NCBI RefSeq assembly: GCF_024347355.1
Contig: NZ_AP025465.1
Span: 2,232,001 to 2,296,000 of the forward strand
DNA: 64,000 nt
Origin: Vibrio chagasii
GTDB lineage: Bacteria > Pseudomonadota > Gammaproteobacteria > Enterobacterales > Vibrionaceae
Direction of reading: 5' to 3'
Part shown: positions 30,755-39,924 of the stretch, piece by piece
How the letters are laid out: the number at the start of each line of letters is the position of its first letter
Numbering within the stretch: position 1 is the stretch's first letter
Translations under genes and position numbers: made by a program
Notes under the pieces: model-generated
What the model was told of the DNA's origin: nothing
What the model saw: the letters and a program-made list of their open reading frames with translations, nothing else
Databases searched by the model: none

Positions 30755-32296
30755 ATGTCAGACGTTGTCAATAATGCGAACTCTGAAGTAGAAGAGAAAA
30801 GCTATAAAGAGCTACACCGTCCTGCTTCTGAATTTGAGAACCGCTCAGATTATCTAGATCACGAACTTCAAATTATGAAGCCTCGTCGCTTTGGCCTAAA
30901 CCTTCCAGGCCGTGATTTCCGCTTTGAACTCGAAGACCTTATTCCTGCACTGGCTGGTACCATTGGTATCATCGCGATGTACTCTGCAGTAATGATGTCT
31001 TGGGCCGAAGGTCTAACTCAAGCTTGGGATCACGTAAACCTGGGTAAAGAGTTTGCTATCGAAGTTGCTCGTGTAGAAATGCTTATCCCTGCACTGCTAT
31101 TCTGTATTCTTGCTTCTGGTTTCTTCAACCCTAAAGCAAACCTCGCCGGTAACCACGGCCCAATGATTCCTCTTATTGGTACCATCGCTCTTGCTGGTGC
31201 TCACCCTCTTGCATTGGCAATCCTTATCGGTGTCTTCGGTCTTATCCTTAGCTTCCTAAAAGGTGGGTCTAAACTTGTTAACCTTACCTCTGAAGGTACT
31301 GCGGGTGGCTTGCTCATCTTCTTGGGTCTAACCGGTACCATGAGCCAAATCAACTCTATTCAAGCTTGGGCGGTTGGTCTTCAGTCTGACACTGTTGCTG
31401 CTGGTAGCATGGGTTACATTGGTTTGATTGTTCTTGCCGTTACTATCGGCCTATACGCATTCCTTGCTAAAGTGAACAAGCGTTGGTTAGCAATCCCTGT
31501 TTGTGCTTTCACTGGTCTAGCTATTGCTTTAGTACTTGGTGCTGGTTTCGATATCAAATTCGTAACTGAAACAGGTATTCCAAACCTAAACCCAATCTAC
31601 TGGTGGGGTTCTACTGAAGAAGGTTGGATGCTTGGTTTACCAAACGTTGAGCACTTCATCGCTTCTCTACCATTTGCAATCCTAGCGGTAGCAATGTGGT
31701 CACCAGACTTCCTAGGTCACCGTATCTTCCAAGAACTGAACTACCCTAAAAAGTCTGAAAAAGTTCTGATGGATGTTGATGACACAATGACTATGTGTTC
31801 AGTTCGTCAAATGGTAGGTACAGCTGTTGGTGGTGGTAACATCACTTCATCTTGGGGTACTTACATGATCCCAGCGGCTATCGCGAAACGTCCAATCCCT
31901 GGCGGCGCAATCTTGCTTGGCTCTCTATGTATTATTGTTGCGATTCTTGGCTTCCCAATGGACGTAGCAGTATGGCCACCAGTGATGCGTGTTGCGCTAC
32001 TTGTAGGTGTATCTCTACCTCTACTTGAAGCGGGTATGCAGATGGTTAAAGATTCAAAAGATTCTCAAGCAGCTGGTATCTGTATCTTCGGTTCAGCGGT
32101 CGTTAACCCTGTACTAGCATGGGCACTGACTATGCTTCTAGATAACAACGGCCTAATTGGTGATAAAGAGCGTGCTAAGCGTCTATCATTTGTAGACAAG
32201 ATTATTATCCCAGTTGGTGTTTTGGTTACCTGTCTAGTAGCAATGCTTGCAGTTGGTATGCTAGGAAACCAATATGGTCTAAAAGCTTGGCTATAA
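30755..32296 (+). CDS. DUF3360 family multi-spanning membrane protein
   Basis: A 513-residue integral membrane protein with an approximately 70-residue charged cytoplasmic N-terminus (ending near GRDFRFELEDLIP) and about 11-12 hydrophobic helices. I recognise it as the DUF3360 family, common in Vibrio and functionally uncharacterised. Conserved-looking segments include GNHGPMIPLIGTIALAGAHPLALAI near residues 133-157 and MWSPDFLGHRIFQELNYP near 315-332. The overall look is that of a secondary transporter distantly like the SulP/nucleobase group. It sits directly before pflB, where many bacteria carry the formate channel gene focA. GAGGAA provides a good ribosome binding site. Confidence 0.75.
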   Translation: MSDVVNNANSEVEEKSYKELHRPASEFENRSDYLDHELQIMKPRRFGLNLPGRDFRFELEDLIPALAGTIGIIAMYSAVMMSWAEGLTQAWDHVNLGKEFAIEVARVEMLIPALLFCILASGFFNPKANLAGNHGPMIPLIGTIALAGAHPLALAILIGVFGLILSFLKGGSKLVNLTSEGTAGGLLIFLGLTGTMSQINSIQAWAVGLQSDTVAAGSMGYIGLIVLAVTIGLYAFLAKVNKRWLAIPVCAFTGLAIALVLGAGFDIKFVTETGIPNLNPIYWWGSTEEGWMLGLPNVEHFIASLPFAILAVAMWSPDFLGHRIFQELNYPKKSEKVLMDVDDTMTMCSVRQMVGTAVGGGNITSSWGTYMIPAAIAKRPIPGGAILLGSLCIIVAILGFPMDVAVWPPVMRVALLVGVSLPLLEAGMQMVKDSKDSQAAGICIFGSAVVNPVLAWALTMLLDNNGLIGDKERAKRLSFVDKIIIPVGVLVTCLVAMLAVGMLGNQYGLKAWL

Positions 32297-32604
32297 GCTG
32301 CTTTACTACACAAAAGTAGTAACCGGATTAAAAAAAAGTTTGGGTGGCAACCCCTGTCACTCAATTTTTTTCAACTTTTTTTAGCATTTATTGATTTAGT
32401 TTAAGGTTTACAGAAATTTTTTAGCTTAGTCTTGATTACATAGAGTTAAAGATAACATATAAAAAGTAGTGACAATATATATAACCATATTAAGCACATA
32501 TGCTCATATATATTGTTATTAATAAGAGTGTACTACCCTTACGAGGGGCGCTGGCTCTACAGTGTTAATGTACGTGTTTTTTCTACTAAAAAGGTAGGTA
32601 TGTC
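32297..32604 (+). promoter_or_regulatory. Leader and promoter region of pflB with an inverted repeat
   Basis: No gene lies in these 308 bases. An exact 11-bp inverted repeat, acaatatatat (32472-32482) and atatatattgt (32506-32516), spans a 23-base centre and lies about 90 bp before pflB. It may be an operator or the base of an RNA structure. No FNR consensus site is visible here, and no convincing terminator of the DUF3360 gene. Confidence 0.45.
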
Positions 32605-34881
32605 ATGGCAGAGCAATTTGCTAAAGCTTGGGAAGATTTTGCTGCAGGTAAGTGGCAAAGCGAAGTAAACGTTCGTGATTTCATTCAAAAGAACTACACG
32701 CCGTATGAAGGCGACGAGTCTTTCCTAGTTTCTGAAGGTACTGAGGCTACTAACAAGCTTTGGGCTTCGGTAATGGAAGGTATCAAACAGGAAAACGCAA
32801 CTAAAGCACCTGTAGATTTCGATACTTCTGTTATCTCTACCATCACATCTCATGATGCGGGTTACATCGAAAAAGATCTAGAAACTATCGTTGGTCTTCA
32901 AACAGAGAAACCCCTTAAGCGTGCGATCATCCCTAACGGTGGTATTCGTATGGTTGAGGGTTCTTGTAAAGCATACGGTGAAACTCTGGATCCAGCTGTT
33001 TCTAAAATCTACTCTGAATACCGTAAAACACACAACGCGGGTGTTTTCGATATCTACACACCTGACATCCTAAAATGTCGTAAGTCTGGTGTTCTAACTG
33101 GTCTTCCAGATGCTTACGGCCGTGGTCGTATCATCGGTGACTACCGTCGTGTAGCTCTATACGGTATCGACTTCCTAATGAAAGACAAGCAAGCTCAGTT
33201 TGCTTCTCTTCAAGAGCAATTCGAAAACGGCGAAAATCTAGCAGAAACAATGCAACTTCGCGAAGAGATCTCTGAGCAACACCGCGCTCTAGGTCAAATC
33301 AAAGAGATGGCTGCTAAGTACGGCTTCGATATCTCTGAGCCAGCTCAAACTGCTCAAGAAGCTATCCAATGGACTTACTTCGCTTACCTAGCGGCTGTTA
33401 AGTCTCAAAACGGTGCTGCAATGTCTCTAGGTCGTACTTCGACTTTCCTAGACATCTACATCGAGCGTGATATCGCTGCTGGCAAGATCACTGAAGTTGA
33501 AGCTCAAGAAATGATCGACCACTTCGTCATGAAGCTACGTATGGTTCGTTTCCTACGTACTCCTGAGTACGATGAGCTATTCTCTGGCGACCCAATCTGG
33601 GCAACAGAGTCTATGGGTGGTATGGGTATCGACGGTCGCACGCTAGTAACGCGTTCTAACTTCCGTTTCCTAAACTCTCTATACACAATGGGTCCTTCGC
33701 CAGAGCCAAACATTACTGTTCTTTGGTCTGAGCAACTACCTGACGGCTTCAAGCGTTTCTGTGCGAAGGTATCTATCGATACTTCTTCTATCCAGTACGA
33801 AAATGATGACCTAATGCGTCCTGACCTAGAGTCTGATGACTACGCTATCGCTTGTTGTGTATCTCCAATGATCGTTGGTAAGCAAATGCAGTTCTTCGGT
33901 GCTCGTGCTAACCTTGCGAAAACAATGCTTTACGCAATCAACGGCGGTGTAGATGAGAAGCTAAAACTTCAAGTAGGTCCTGTTTCTGACAAGATCACTG
34001 ACGAAGTTCTTAACTACGATGACGTAATGGCTCGTCTAGACACATTCATGGACTGGCTAGCTAAGCAGTACGTGACTGCACTAAACAGCATTCACTACAT
34101 GCACGACAAGTACAGCTACGAAGCGTCTCTAATGGCTCTTCATGACCGTGACGTTCGTCGTACTATGGCTTGTGGTATCGCTGGTCTATCTGTTGCAGCT
34201 GACTCACTATCTGCAATTAAGTTCGCGACTGTTAAACCAATCCGCGACGAAGATGGCATCGCAACTGACTTTGAAATCGAAGGCGATTACCCTAAATACG
34301 GTAACAACGACGCTCGTGTAGATGATATCGCTTGTGAACTAGTTTCTACGTTCATGAACAAGATCCGTAAGCTTAAGACTTACCGTAACTCTATCCCTAC
34401 ACAGTCAGTTCTTACTATTACATCTAACGTTGTATACGGTAAGAAAACAGGTAACACTCCAGACGGTCGTCGTGCTGGTGCTCCTTTCGCTCCTGGTGCT
34501 AACCCAATGCACGGTCGTGATGAGAAAGGTGCTGTAGCGTCACTAACGTCTGTAGGTAAACTACCGTTTGCTGATGCACAAGATGGTATCTCGTACACGT
34601 TCTCTATCGTACCTAACGCTCTTGGTAAAGATGCTGAAGGTCAGAAAGCGAACCTTGCAGGCCTAATGGATGGTTACTTCCACCACGAAGCTGGCTTTGA
34701 AGGTGGTCAACACCTTAACGTGAACGTTCTTAACCGCGACACTCTAGAAGACGCAGTTAAGCACCCTGAGAAATACCCTCAGCTAACAATCCGTGTATCT
34801 GGTTACGCTGTTCGCTTTAACTCTCTAACTGCAGAGCAACAAGCTGACGTAATCGCACGTACATTTACTGAGTCTCTATAA
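32605..34881 (+). CDS. pflB: Formate C-acetyltransferase (pyruvate formate-lyase)
   Basis: Glycyl-radical enzyme cleaving pyruvate with CoA to acetyl-CoA and formate under anaerobiosis. The 758-residue length is close to E. coli PflB (760), with very high similarity throughout. The active-site pair Cys417-Cys418 lies in YAIACCVSP and the radical Gly733 in RVSGYAVRF near the C-terminus. Codon use is strongly biased toward favoured codons, suggesting high expression. It needs the activase encoded by pflA, 1.4 kb downstream beyond lpxR. Confidence 0.98.
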   Translation: MAEQFAKAWEDFAAGKWQSEVNVRDFIQKNYTPYEGDESFLVSEGTEATNKLWASVMEGIKQENATKAPVDFDTSVISTITSHDAGYIEKDLETIVGLQTEKPLKRAIIPNGGIRMVEGSCKAYGETLDPAVSKIYSEYRKTHNAGVFDIYTPDILKCRKSGVLTGLPDAYGRGRIIGDYRRVALYGIDFLMKDKQAQFASLQEQFENGENLAETMQLREEISEQHRALGQIKEMAAKYGFDISEPAQTAQEAIQWTYFAYLAAVKSQNGAAMSLGRTSTFLDIYIERDIAAGKITEVEAQEMIDHFVMKLRMVRFLRTPEYDELFSGDPIWATESMGGMGIDGRTLVTRSNFRFLNSLYTMGPSPEPNITVLWSEQLPDGFKRFCAKVSIDTSSIQYENDDLMRPDLESDDYAIACCVSPMIVGKQMQFFGARANLAKTMLYAINGGVDEKLKLQVGPVSDKITDEVLNYDDVMARLDTFMDWLAKQYVTALNSIHYMHDKYSYEASLMALHDRDVRRTMACGIAGLSVAADSLSAIKFATVKPIRDEDGIATDFEIEGDYPKYGNNDARVDDIACELVSTFMNKIRKLKTYRNSIPTQSVLTITSNVVYGKKTGNTPDGRRAGAPFAPGANPMHGRDEKGAVASLTSVGKLPFADAQDGISYTFSIVPNALGKDAEGQKANLAGLMDGYFHHEAGFEGGQHLNVNVLNRDTLEDAVKHPEKYPQLTIRVSGYAVRFNSLTAEQQADVIARTFTESL

Positions 34882-34912
34882 GCTCACGCTCAATAGACAG
34901 TAAATAATAATT

Positions 34913-34939
34913 AGCCTCGCCAATGTGCGGGGCTTTTTT
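34913..34939 (+). terminator. Terminator of pflB
   Basis: The stem agcctcgc/gcggggct (one U-G pair) is followed by six Ts. It separates pflB from lpxR. Confidence 0.85.
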
Positions 34940-35082
34940 ATATCTGATGCTAATTCCAATAACACCAACATTCTCCCTAAATGTTAGATTGAACAAAAAA
35001 GGCGCTTTCTATTCACTTTTTTTCCACAAATTCAAGTAAAGTACGGTAATATCGCGGTTCATAATTTAAGAGTAACTGCTCC

Positions 35083-36084
35083 ATGAAATACCTTCGTTGT
35101 TTACCCTTGCTTCTTCTCTCTTTTTCATCTTTGGCGTCTGAACGTTCTACGGTCACTTTCGCATTAGACAATGATGGAGTTTTTGGCGTTGACCAAGACT
35201 ATACCAACGGACTGTTTCTGGGTTACACATCATCAAGCATTACGCCATACGATTGGGTAAAACCATTAAGCCTATCTTACTGGGGCGCGAGCTCTTTAGA
35301 TAAATGGGAGGTCACCCTTGGCCACAAAATGTATACCCCTTCTGATATCGAATTAGAAACGCCATCAGCGAACGACCGCCCATACGCAGGTTACTTACAC
35401 ACAGAACTCAACTACATCAGCTTGAACCCACAACAAGCTCAGCGTTTTAACATTACGTTTGGTACCACCGGTGAACGAGCGCTTTCTGAAGATGCTCAAA
35501 AACTTGTTCACTCGATCACTAAATCAGATGAGCCTTTAGGTTGGGAATACCAAGTTGATGATGAGTGGGCAGGCAGCGTTGGTTACCTAAGTCATTTCAA
35601 CCTAATGCGTAATCAAGCGTTGGCGAATACCGACTTCGAGATCTCTAACGTTTCAGAAATCAACGTGGGTAACTTTAGAAGCGATATTTCATCAGGCTTT
35701 ATGTTCCGTTGGGGTACTGACCTAGGTAGTAACTTTGGTGCGGCTAATATCACAAGCGAAAATCCATTTAAACCAGGGATGATCGGTGCTTCGAACACAG
35801 GCTGGTTTACCTATGCAGGCCTAGAAGGTCGTTACCGTTTCAATGACTTAACGATTGAAGGTGACCGCTCTGGTGTTGATGAATACGCGAATAAAAACAA
35901 TGAAGATCCAGCTATCTACGACGTAACTCTAGAGAACCTTCAAGCGACAGCAGTCATGGGTATGGCTTGGTACAACCAATACGTTGGTGCATCCTTCGCA
36001 CTAACCGCAAAAACACCAGATTACAAAGAAGCGAAAGAGTCTATCTACACCACCGGTGGCATTACCATGTTCGCGTTCTTCTAG
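35083..36084 (+). CDS. lpxR: LpxR family lipid A 3'-O-deacylase (DUF2219)
   Basis: A 333-residue outer-membrane beta-barrel with signal peptide MKYLRCLPLLLLSFSSLAS. The LpxR signature is clear at the mature N-terminus: TFALDNDGVFGVDQDYTNGLFLGY (about residues 25-48), carrying the conserved Asn/Asp/Tyr-Thr-Asn-Gly residues. NDRPYAGYLHTEL follows near 97-109. LpxR enzymes remove the 3'-acyloxyacyl group of lipid A. It ends in FAFF, fitting a barrel C-terminus. It lies between pflB and pflA in the same direction but is separated from pflB by a terminator, so co-regulation with anaerobiosis is only possible. Confidence 0.87.
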   Translation: MKYLRCLPLLLLSFSSLASERSTVTFALDNDGVFGVDQDYTNGLFLGYTSSSITPYDWVKPLSLSYWGASSLDKWEVTLGHKMYTPSDIELETPSANDRPYAGYLHTELNYISLNPQQAQRFNITFGTTGERALSEDAQKLVHSITKSDEPLGWEYQVDDEWAGSVGYLSHFNLMRNQALANTDFEISNVSEINVGNFRSDISSGFMFRWGTDLGSNFGAANITSENPFKPGMIGASNTGWFTYAGLEGRYRFNDLTIEGDRSGVDEYANKNNEDPAIYDVTLENLQATAVMGMAWYNQYVGASFALTAKTPDYKEAKESIYTTGGITMFAFF

Positions 36085-36247
36085 CGAATCACTCAAGCTT
36101 TCACGTTTACTTTTCAAGTTTGACAAAGGCAATCATCTTCCGTGGTGATTGCCTTTATTTTTAAAGGTCTCGTTACGATTTGACCCTATTTTATGTACCG
36201 TTTTTGTAATAAAATAAAGGGCATAAATTCCTCTCCGAGAATAGCTC

Positions 36248-36988
36248 ATGTCTACAACTGGTCGCATTCACTCATACGAATCTTGTGGTACTGTCGATGG
36301 CCCTGGTATCCGCTTTATTGTATTTCTTCAAGGCTGCTTAATGCGTTGTATGTACTGCCACAACCGCGATACATGGGACCTTCATGATGGCAAAGAAGTC
36401 ACTGTAGAAGAAATCATCAACGAGGCGAAATCTTACCGTCACTTCATGAAAGCTTCTGGCGGTGGCATCACCTGTTCTGGTGGTGAAGCAATGCTACAGC
36501 CTGAGTTTGTCCGTGACTTCTTTCTAGCTGCTAAGGCTGAAGGTATCCATACTTGCCTTGATACCAATGGCTATATTCGTAAGCACACAGAAGTGGTTGA
36601 TGAAGTATTAGACGCCGCTGATCTTGTGATGCTCGACCTGAAACACATGCGTGATGAAATTCACCATGATTTCATTGGTGTATCTAACAAGCGTACTCTC
36701 GATTTTGCCCGTTACCTTCATAAGATTGGTAAAACGACTTGGATCCGTTACGTGATTGTTCCTGGATACACAGACACACCAGAAGATGCACATCTACTTG
36801 GTGAGTTCATTAAAGACATGGATAACATCAAAAAAGTAGAGCTGCTTCCTTATCACAAATTGGGGGCGCATAAATGGGAAGCTCTTGGTTTGGACTACCC
36901 TCTTGAAGGCGTAAACCCGCCAAGTAAAGAGACAATGGGTGAAATTGTTGCGGTTCTGAGCCAATATCACTCCAACGTAAAATACTAA
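36248..36988 (+). CDS. pflA: Pyruvate formate-lyase 1-activating enzyme
   Basis: Radical-SAM enzyme that abstracts hydrogen from Gly733 of PflB. The 246-residue length equals that of E. coli. The iron-sulfur motif CLMRCMYC (CxxxCxxC) is near residues 30-37, and the SAM-binding [18 protein letters not shown] stretch near 75-92. The early [19 protein letters not shown] sequence is diagnostic. It lies 164 bp after lpxR and probably has its own promoter. It is followed by a terminator. Confidence 0.97.
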   Translation: MSTTGRIHSYESCGTVDGPGIRFIVFLQGCLMRCMYCHNRDTWDLHDGKEVTVEEIINEAKSYRHFMKASGGGITCSGGEAMLQPEFVRDFFLAAKAEGIHTCLDTNGYIRKHTEVVDEVLDAADLVMLDLKHMRDEIHHDFIGVSNKRTLDFARYLHKIGKTTWIRYVIVPGYTDTPEDAHLLGEFIKDMDNIKKVELLPYHKLGAHKWEALGLDYPLEGVNPPSKETMGEIVAVLSQYHSNVKY

Positions 36989-37014
36989 TATCAACGGTAT
37001 TCAAAACCTATTTC

Positions 37015-37043
37015 AAACGCCTCAATTTCGATTGGGGCGTTTT
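37015..37043 (+). terminator. Terminator of pflA
   Basis: The stem aaacgcctcaat/attggggcgttt around a ttcg tetraloop, with one U-G pair, is followed by T-rich sequence. Confidence 0.85.
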
Positions 37044-37209
37044 CTTTTTCGAGCCAAACAATCCTTTCACTTTTCTTTACAGCTTTTGTTTATCAATTCA
37101 AAAAATCATATTAAATCCATGTTGAGATCATGTTTCCACTCGTAGGAATGCTGTTACTCTTACTTCAACAAAAGAATACAACATTTAGTTTTTTAGTGAG
37201 GCTTCTCCC

Positions 37210-37710
37210 ATGGAAATGACCAATGCTCAGCGTCTAATTCTATCAAATCAATACTACCTAATGTCTCAAATGGAGCCTGAGAACTCTGCTAAATACCAAC
37301 GTCTACAAACGATTGTAGAGCGTGGTTACGAACTCCAAATGCATGAGCTTAACAAAGAGTTTGGTTGTTTGAGTGAAGTAGAATGTCGCAAAATTATCGA
37401 CATCATGGAGATGTACCATGCAATGCAAGAGTCGAACAAAATGCTTGAAGAAGATGAGCGTAAAGAGGTTGATCAGCGTCGCCTACAGTTCTTAGGTTTC
37501 GACATTGCATCTGAAGCACAAATCGTACACTACGTACGTTTCCTTGTTGACTCTGAAGGCCTTTACCCTCAATTCGATAAAGCGGATCACCACTTCAATA
37601 GCCAAATGCCAATGCTAGATAAATACCGTCGCATGCTAACAACATGGCGCAACTGCCCTCGTCAGTATCACCTATGTGCAACAGAGCTATCTCAAATCTT
37701 TAGTGCTTAA
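37210..37710 (+). CDS. yfbU: YfbU family protein
   Basis: A 166-residue soluble, helical protein matching E. coli YfbU (164 residues) along its length. Typical segments are [23 protein letters not shown] at the start, [17 protein letters not shown] near 60-75, and [11 protein letters not shown] near 93-103. YfbU overexpression has been linked to toxicity and cell death in E. coli, but its molecular role is not established. It stands alone with a strong terminator. Confidence 0.9.
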   Translation: MEMTNAQRLILSNQYYLMSQMEPENSAKYQRLQTIVERGYELQMHELNKEFGCLSEVECRKIIDIMEMYHAMQESNKMLEEDERKEVDQRRLQFLGFDIASEAQIVHYVRFLVDSEGLYPQFDKADHHFNSQMPMLDKYRRMLTTWRNCPRQYHLCATELSQIFSA

Positions 37711-37750
37711 TGCATAAAAAGATAAGCCTCAGCTTGGCTTAAAAAGTTTC

Positions 37751-37785
37751 AAAAAAGGGTTACTCATCACGAGTGACCCTTTTTT
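37751..37785 (+). terminator. Terminator of yfbU
   Basis: The stem aaaaaagggttactc/gagtgaccctttttt has one U-G pair and is followed by Ts. It is nearly the same hairpin as the one at 38771. Confidence 0.9.
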
Positions 37786-38106
37786 ACTGCCTGTGTATAA
37801 AGAGAGAAAACGGGAACTATGTAGCAACGTGGATATGAAGTGAACTTTGCCCACAGAAAATGGCAATGAAACATGCAGATAAGATATTAAACATTGAGCC
37901 GTTTCCCATTAATTTCTCTGATATCGCCCATTAACTAATGAGCATAAGCCTATGACTTATAAGTAATAATGTCATTCACCTTTATTAATTCCACATCGAA
38001 ACATGTAATACAAATTAAAAATCGCCACCCAAATTTCGAACGGTGTTTTTTATTTTAAAGAAGTAGCTAGAATGCTCACCGAAATTAATTAACCAGAGCG
38101 ATAAAA
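37786..38106. other. Intergenic region before the OMP-like gene
   Basis: 321 bases, AT-rich, with no supported gene. It should contain the promoter of the following outer-membrane protein gene. I see no recognisable operator. Confidence 0.4.
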
Positions 38107-38676
38107 ATGAGAAAATTCATCCTTGCATCACTAGCTATTCTGTCAACTTCATCTTTCGCAGCTAACGACATGTACGTACTTGGCGGCGTTGGCATTAACA
38201 AAGATGACGGAGGTCTACAATTCACTGCTGGCTCACAAATTCTTGATACCAATTTTCATCTTGAATCAACAATGAATTACATAGATTCCGACAGTAAAAT
38301 GGTTACGCAGGATATACACGGTGACCTAACTAAGTACAAAGACAATTTCAAACACTTCAAAATGTCTTTAGCCCCAGTGTATAAATATAGCTTCGATGAG
38401 TCTTTTGCTATCTACGGTAAGGTTGGTCTTGCATACTCTAACTTCAATTCTAAATCAACGAAAACCGATAAAGATGGTTCAGTTAATAGCAAGTACTCAA
38501 ATAGCGAATGGGGGGCAACTTACGGCATCGGTGCTGAGTTTAAATCTATACAGCCAATGTTCGGTCACTCGAAGTTTATGGCTCGTGTTGGTTTCGATTT
38601 CTACGACTACAACTCAGGTGACCTAAACCTACTCAATGAGGGGACTCTTGGACTACAAGCTGGATTCACTTTCTAA
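38107..38676 (+). CDS. Small outer-membrane beta-barrel protein
   Basis: A 189-residue protein with signal peptide MRKFILASLAILSTSSFAA and a mature part of alternating polar and hydrophobic strands ending in LQAGFTF, a BAM-recognised C-terminus. Length and pattern suit an eight-stranded barrel of the OmpA-like/OMP_b-brl group. A charged, Ser/Lys/Asp-rich loop lies near residues 115-132. I cannot name a specific family or ligand. It is flanked on both sides by closely similar terminator hairpins. Confidence 0.75.
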   Translation: MRKFILASLAILSTSSFAANDMYVLGGVGINKDDGGLQFTAGSQILDTNFHLESTMNYIDSDSKMVTQDIHGDLTKYKDNFKHFKMSLAPVYKYSFDESFAIYGKVGLAYSNFNSKSTKTDKDGSVNSKYSNSEWGATYGIGAEFKSIQPMFGHSKFMARVGFDFYDYNSGDLNLLNEGTLGLQAGFTF

Positions 38677-38770
38677 GGTATTAAGTAAAAAGTTTTACAG
38701 TCGTTGAACAAGTTATCGTAATTACGATTTTTGGTATCTTAACCTTAACCGCGCTGTACCTGACATAAAT

Positions 38771-38802
38771 AAAAAGGGTAACTCATCATGAGTAACCCTT
38801 TT
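38771..38802. terminator. Bidirectional terminator, OMP gene / mipA-like gene
   Basis: The stem aaaagggtaactc/gagtaaccctttt with one mismatch is flanked by A and T runs, between convergent genes. It closely resembles the hairpin at 37751. Confidence 0.8.
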
Positions 38803-38820
38803 ATGTTTTCTTCTTTTTAA

Positions 38821-39576
38821 CTAGAAAACGTAAGCAACACCAACGTTTGCCGCCATATTAATGCCGCTTTCTAAGATTGGACTGTTCTCGATATTGCCCT
38901 CTAGGTTAGTGTAACGAACCCCCCCCGTAAGTCGGATACTTGGCGTTACATGTAGATAACCACCCAGGCTAATAAAGTACTGGCCATCCCAACCAGCATC
39001 AAATTCCTTTAAATTCGTTCTTGCAGCTTCTGCTGAACTCACACCGTATAAGTGATTATTTAAACGTTCACCATTATAAGCATAACCAATTGAAGGCGTA
39101 ATCGCCCAACCACTACGGCGAATAGGTAGACGCCATGCTGCCTCAGCATAAAGCCCATTGTGTTGAAAGCCAATGTCTGAACCCGCTGTCGCTTCAAACA
39201 TTCCAACGAGAGTAATCAACTGATAGCTTATCCCGCCTAGTACTGAAGCTTTGCGCTCATCTAGATTCTGGATATCAACGTTGCCAGAATCACTGGGCTT
39301 CAAGGTTCTCGGGTCATAAACAGCTCGTAAGACCACATTTTGTGGTGAGCCTGCTGGTAATAAACGATAACCAGCACTAAAGCCACGCATAAAAAAGTAC
39401 TCACCTTCATAACCTATCATTGGAATAACCGCACGATTTGACGGCGTATCTTTATAGACAGCAGGAGAGTAAGAGGCTGCAACCCCTAAGGACCACTGCG
39501 ATATTTGCGCATGAGCAGCTGTCGTCCCCAATGTTGTAGTAACGATAGCGATGACTTTTAGCCAATGACTTTTCAC
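38821..39576 (-). CDS. MipA/OmpV family outer-membrane protein
   Basis: A 251-residue protein starting with GTG at 39576, preceded by AGGA; a nearby ATG is immediately followed by TGA in its frame. The signal peptide runs to about TTAAHAQ. The mature protein shows the MipA/OmpV layout: WSLGVAASYSPAVYKDTPSNRAVIPMIGYEGEYFFMRG near residues 28-65 and a C-terminal AANVGVAYVF. MipA scaffolds murein enzymes in E. coli, while Vibrio OmpV is an outer-membrane protein linked to osmotic response. Which role applies is unknown. Confidence 0.87.
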   Translation of the reverse strand: MKSHWLKVIAIVTTTLGTTAAHAQISQWSLGVAASYSPAVYKDTPSNRAVIPMIGYEGEYFFMRGFSAGYRLLPAGSPQNVVLRAVYDPRTLKPSDSGNVDIQNLDERKASVLGGISYQLITLVGMFEATAGSDIGFQHNGLYAEAAWRLPIRRSGWAITPSIGYAYNGERLNNHLYGVSSAEAARTNLKEFDAGWDGQYFISLGGYLHVTPSIRLTGGVRYTNLEGNIENSPILESGINMAANVGVAYVF

Positions 39577-39924
39577 ATTTTTTCCTAATAATGAGCAAGT
39601 TTAACAAGATGCTACATTGTACAACACTGCTATTAACAAAAATAATAACAGTGAACAATCGGTTTAATGATCAATAATTCACCACAAGAATCTAATTTCC
39701 CTCCAAATCACCAAAAATAACTAGCAAACCTCTAATACAAGAAACTTCAATCTGATTTATCTCCAGTAATGAATTGCTACCTCAAAATTTTTTTCGTGAA
39801 AAATTGTAAATAAATACATAATTGTTAAGCAAAATTGTGGAAGCGGGTCTAACCTTAAAATGTAGGGAGAGCCTATTTTTCAATCGCTCGTCAGTTTTGA
39901 CTGGTTAACAAGGGGAATGTGACT
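39577..39924. other. Divergent region, mipA-like gene / prkA
   Basis: 348 bases without a gene, AT-rich. It presumably carries the stationary-phase promoter of the prkA-yeaH-ycgB cluster, which is RpoS-controlled in enterobacteria. I cannot place it precisely. Confidence 0.4.

Noticed and set aside
30559..30771. A 70-codon minus-strand frame before the DUF3360 gene
   Set aside because: It overlaps the real start of the DUF3360 gene and has no features of a protein family; likely chance in AT-rich DNA.
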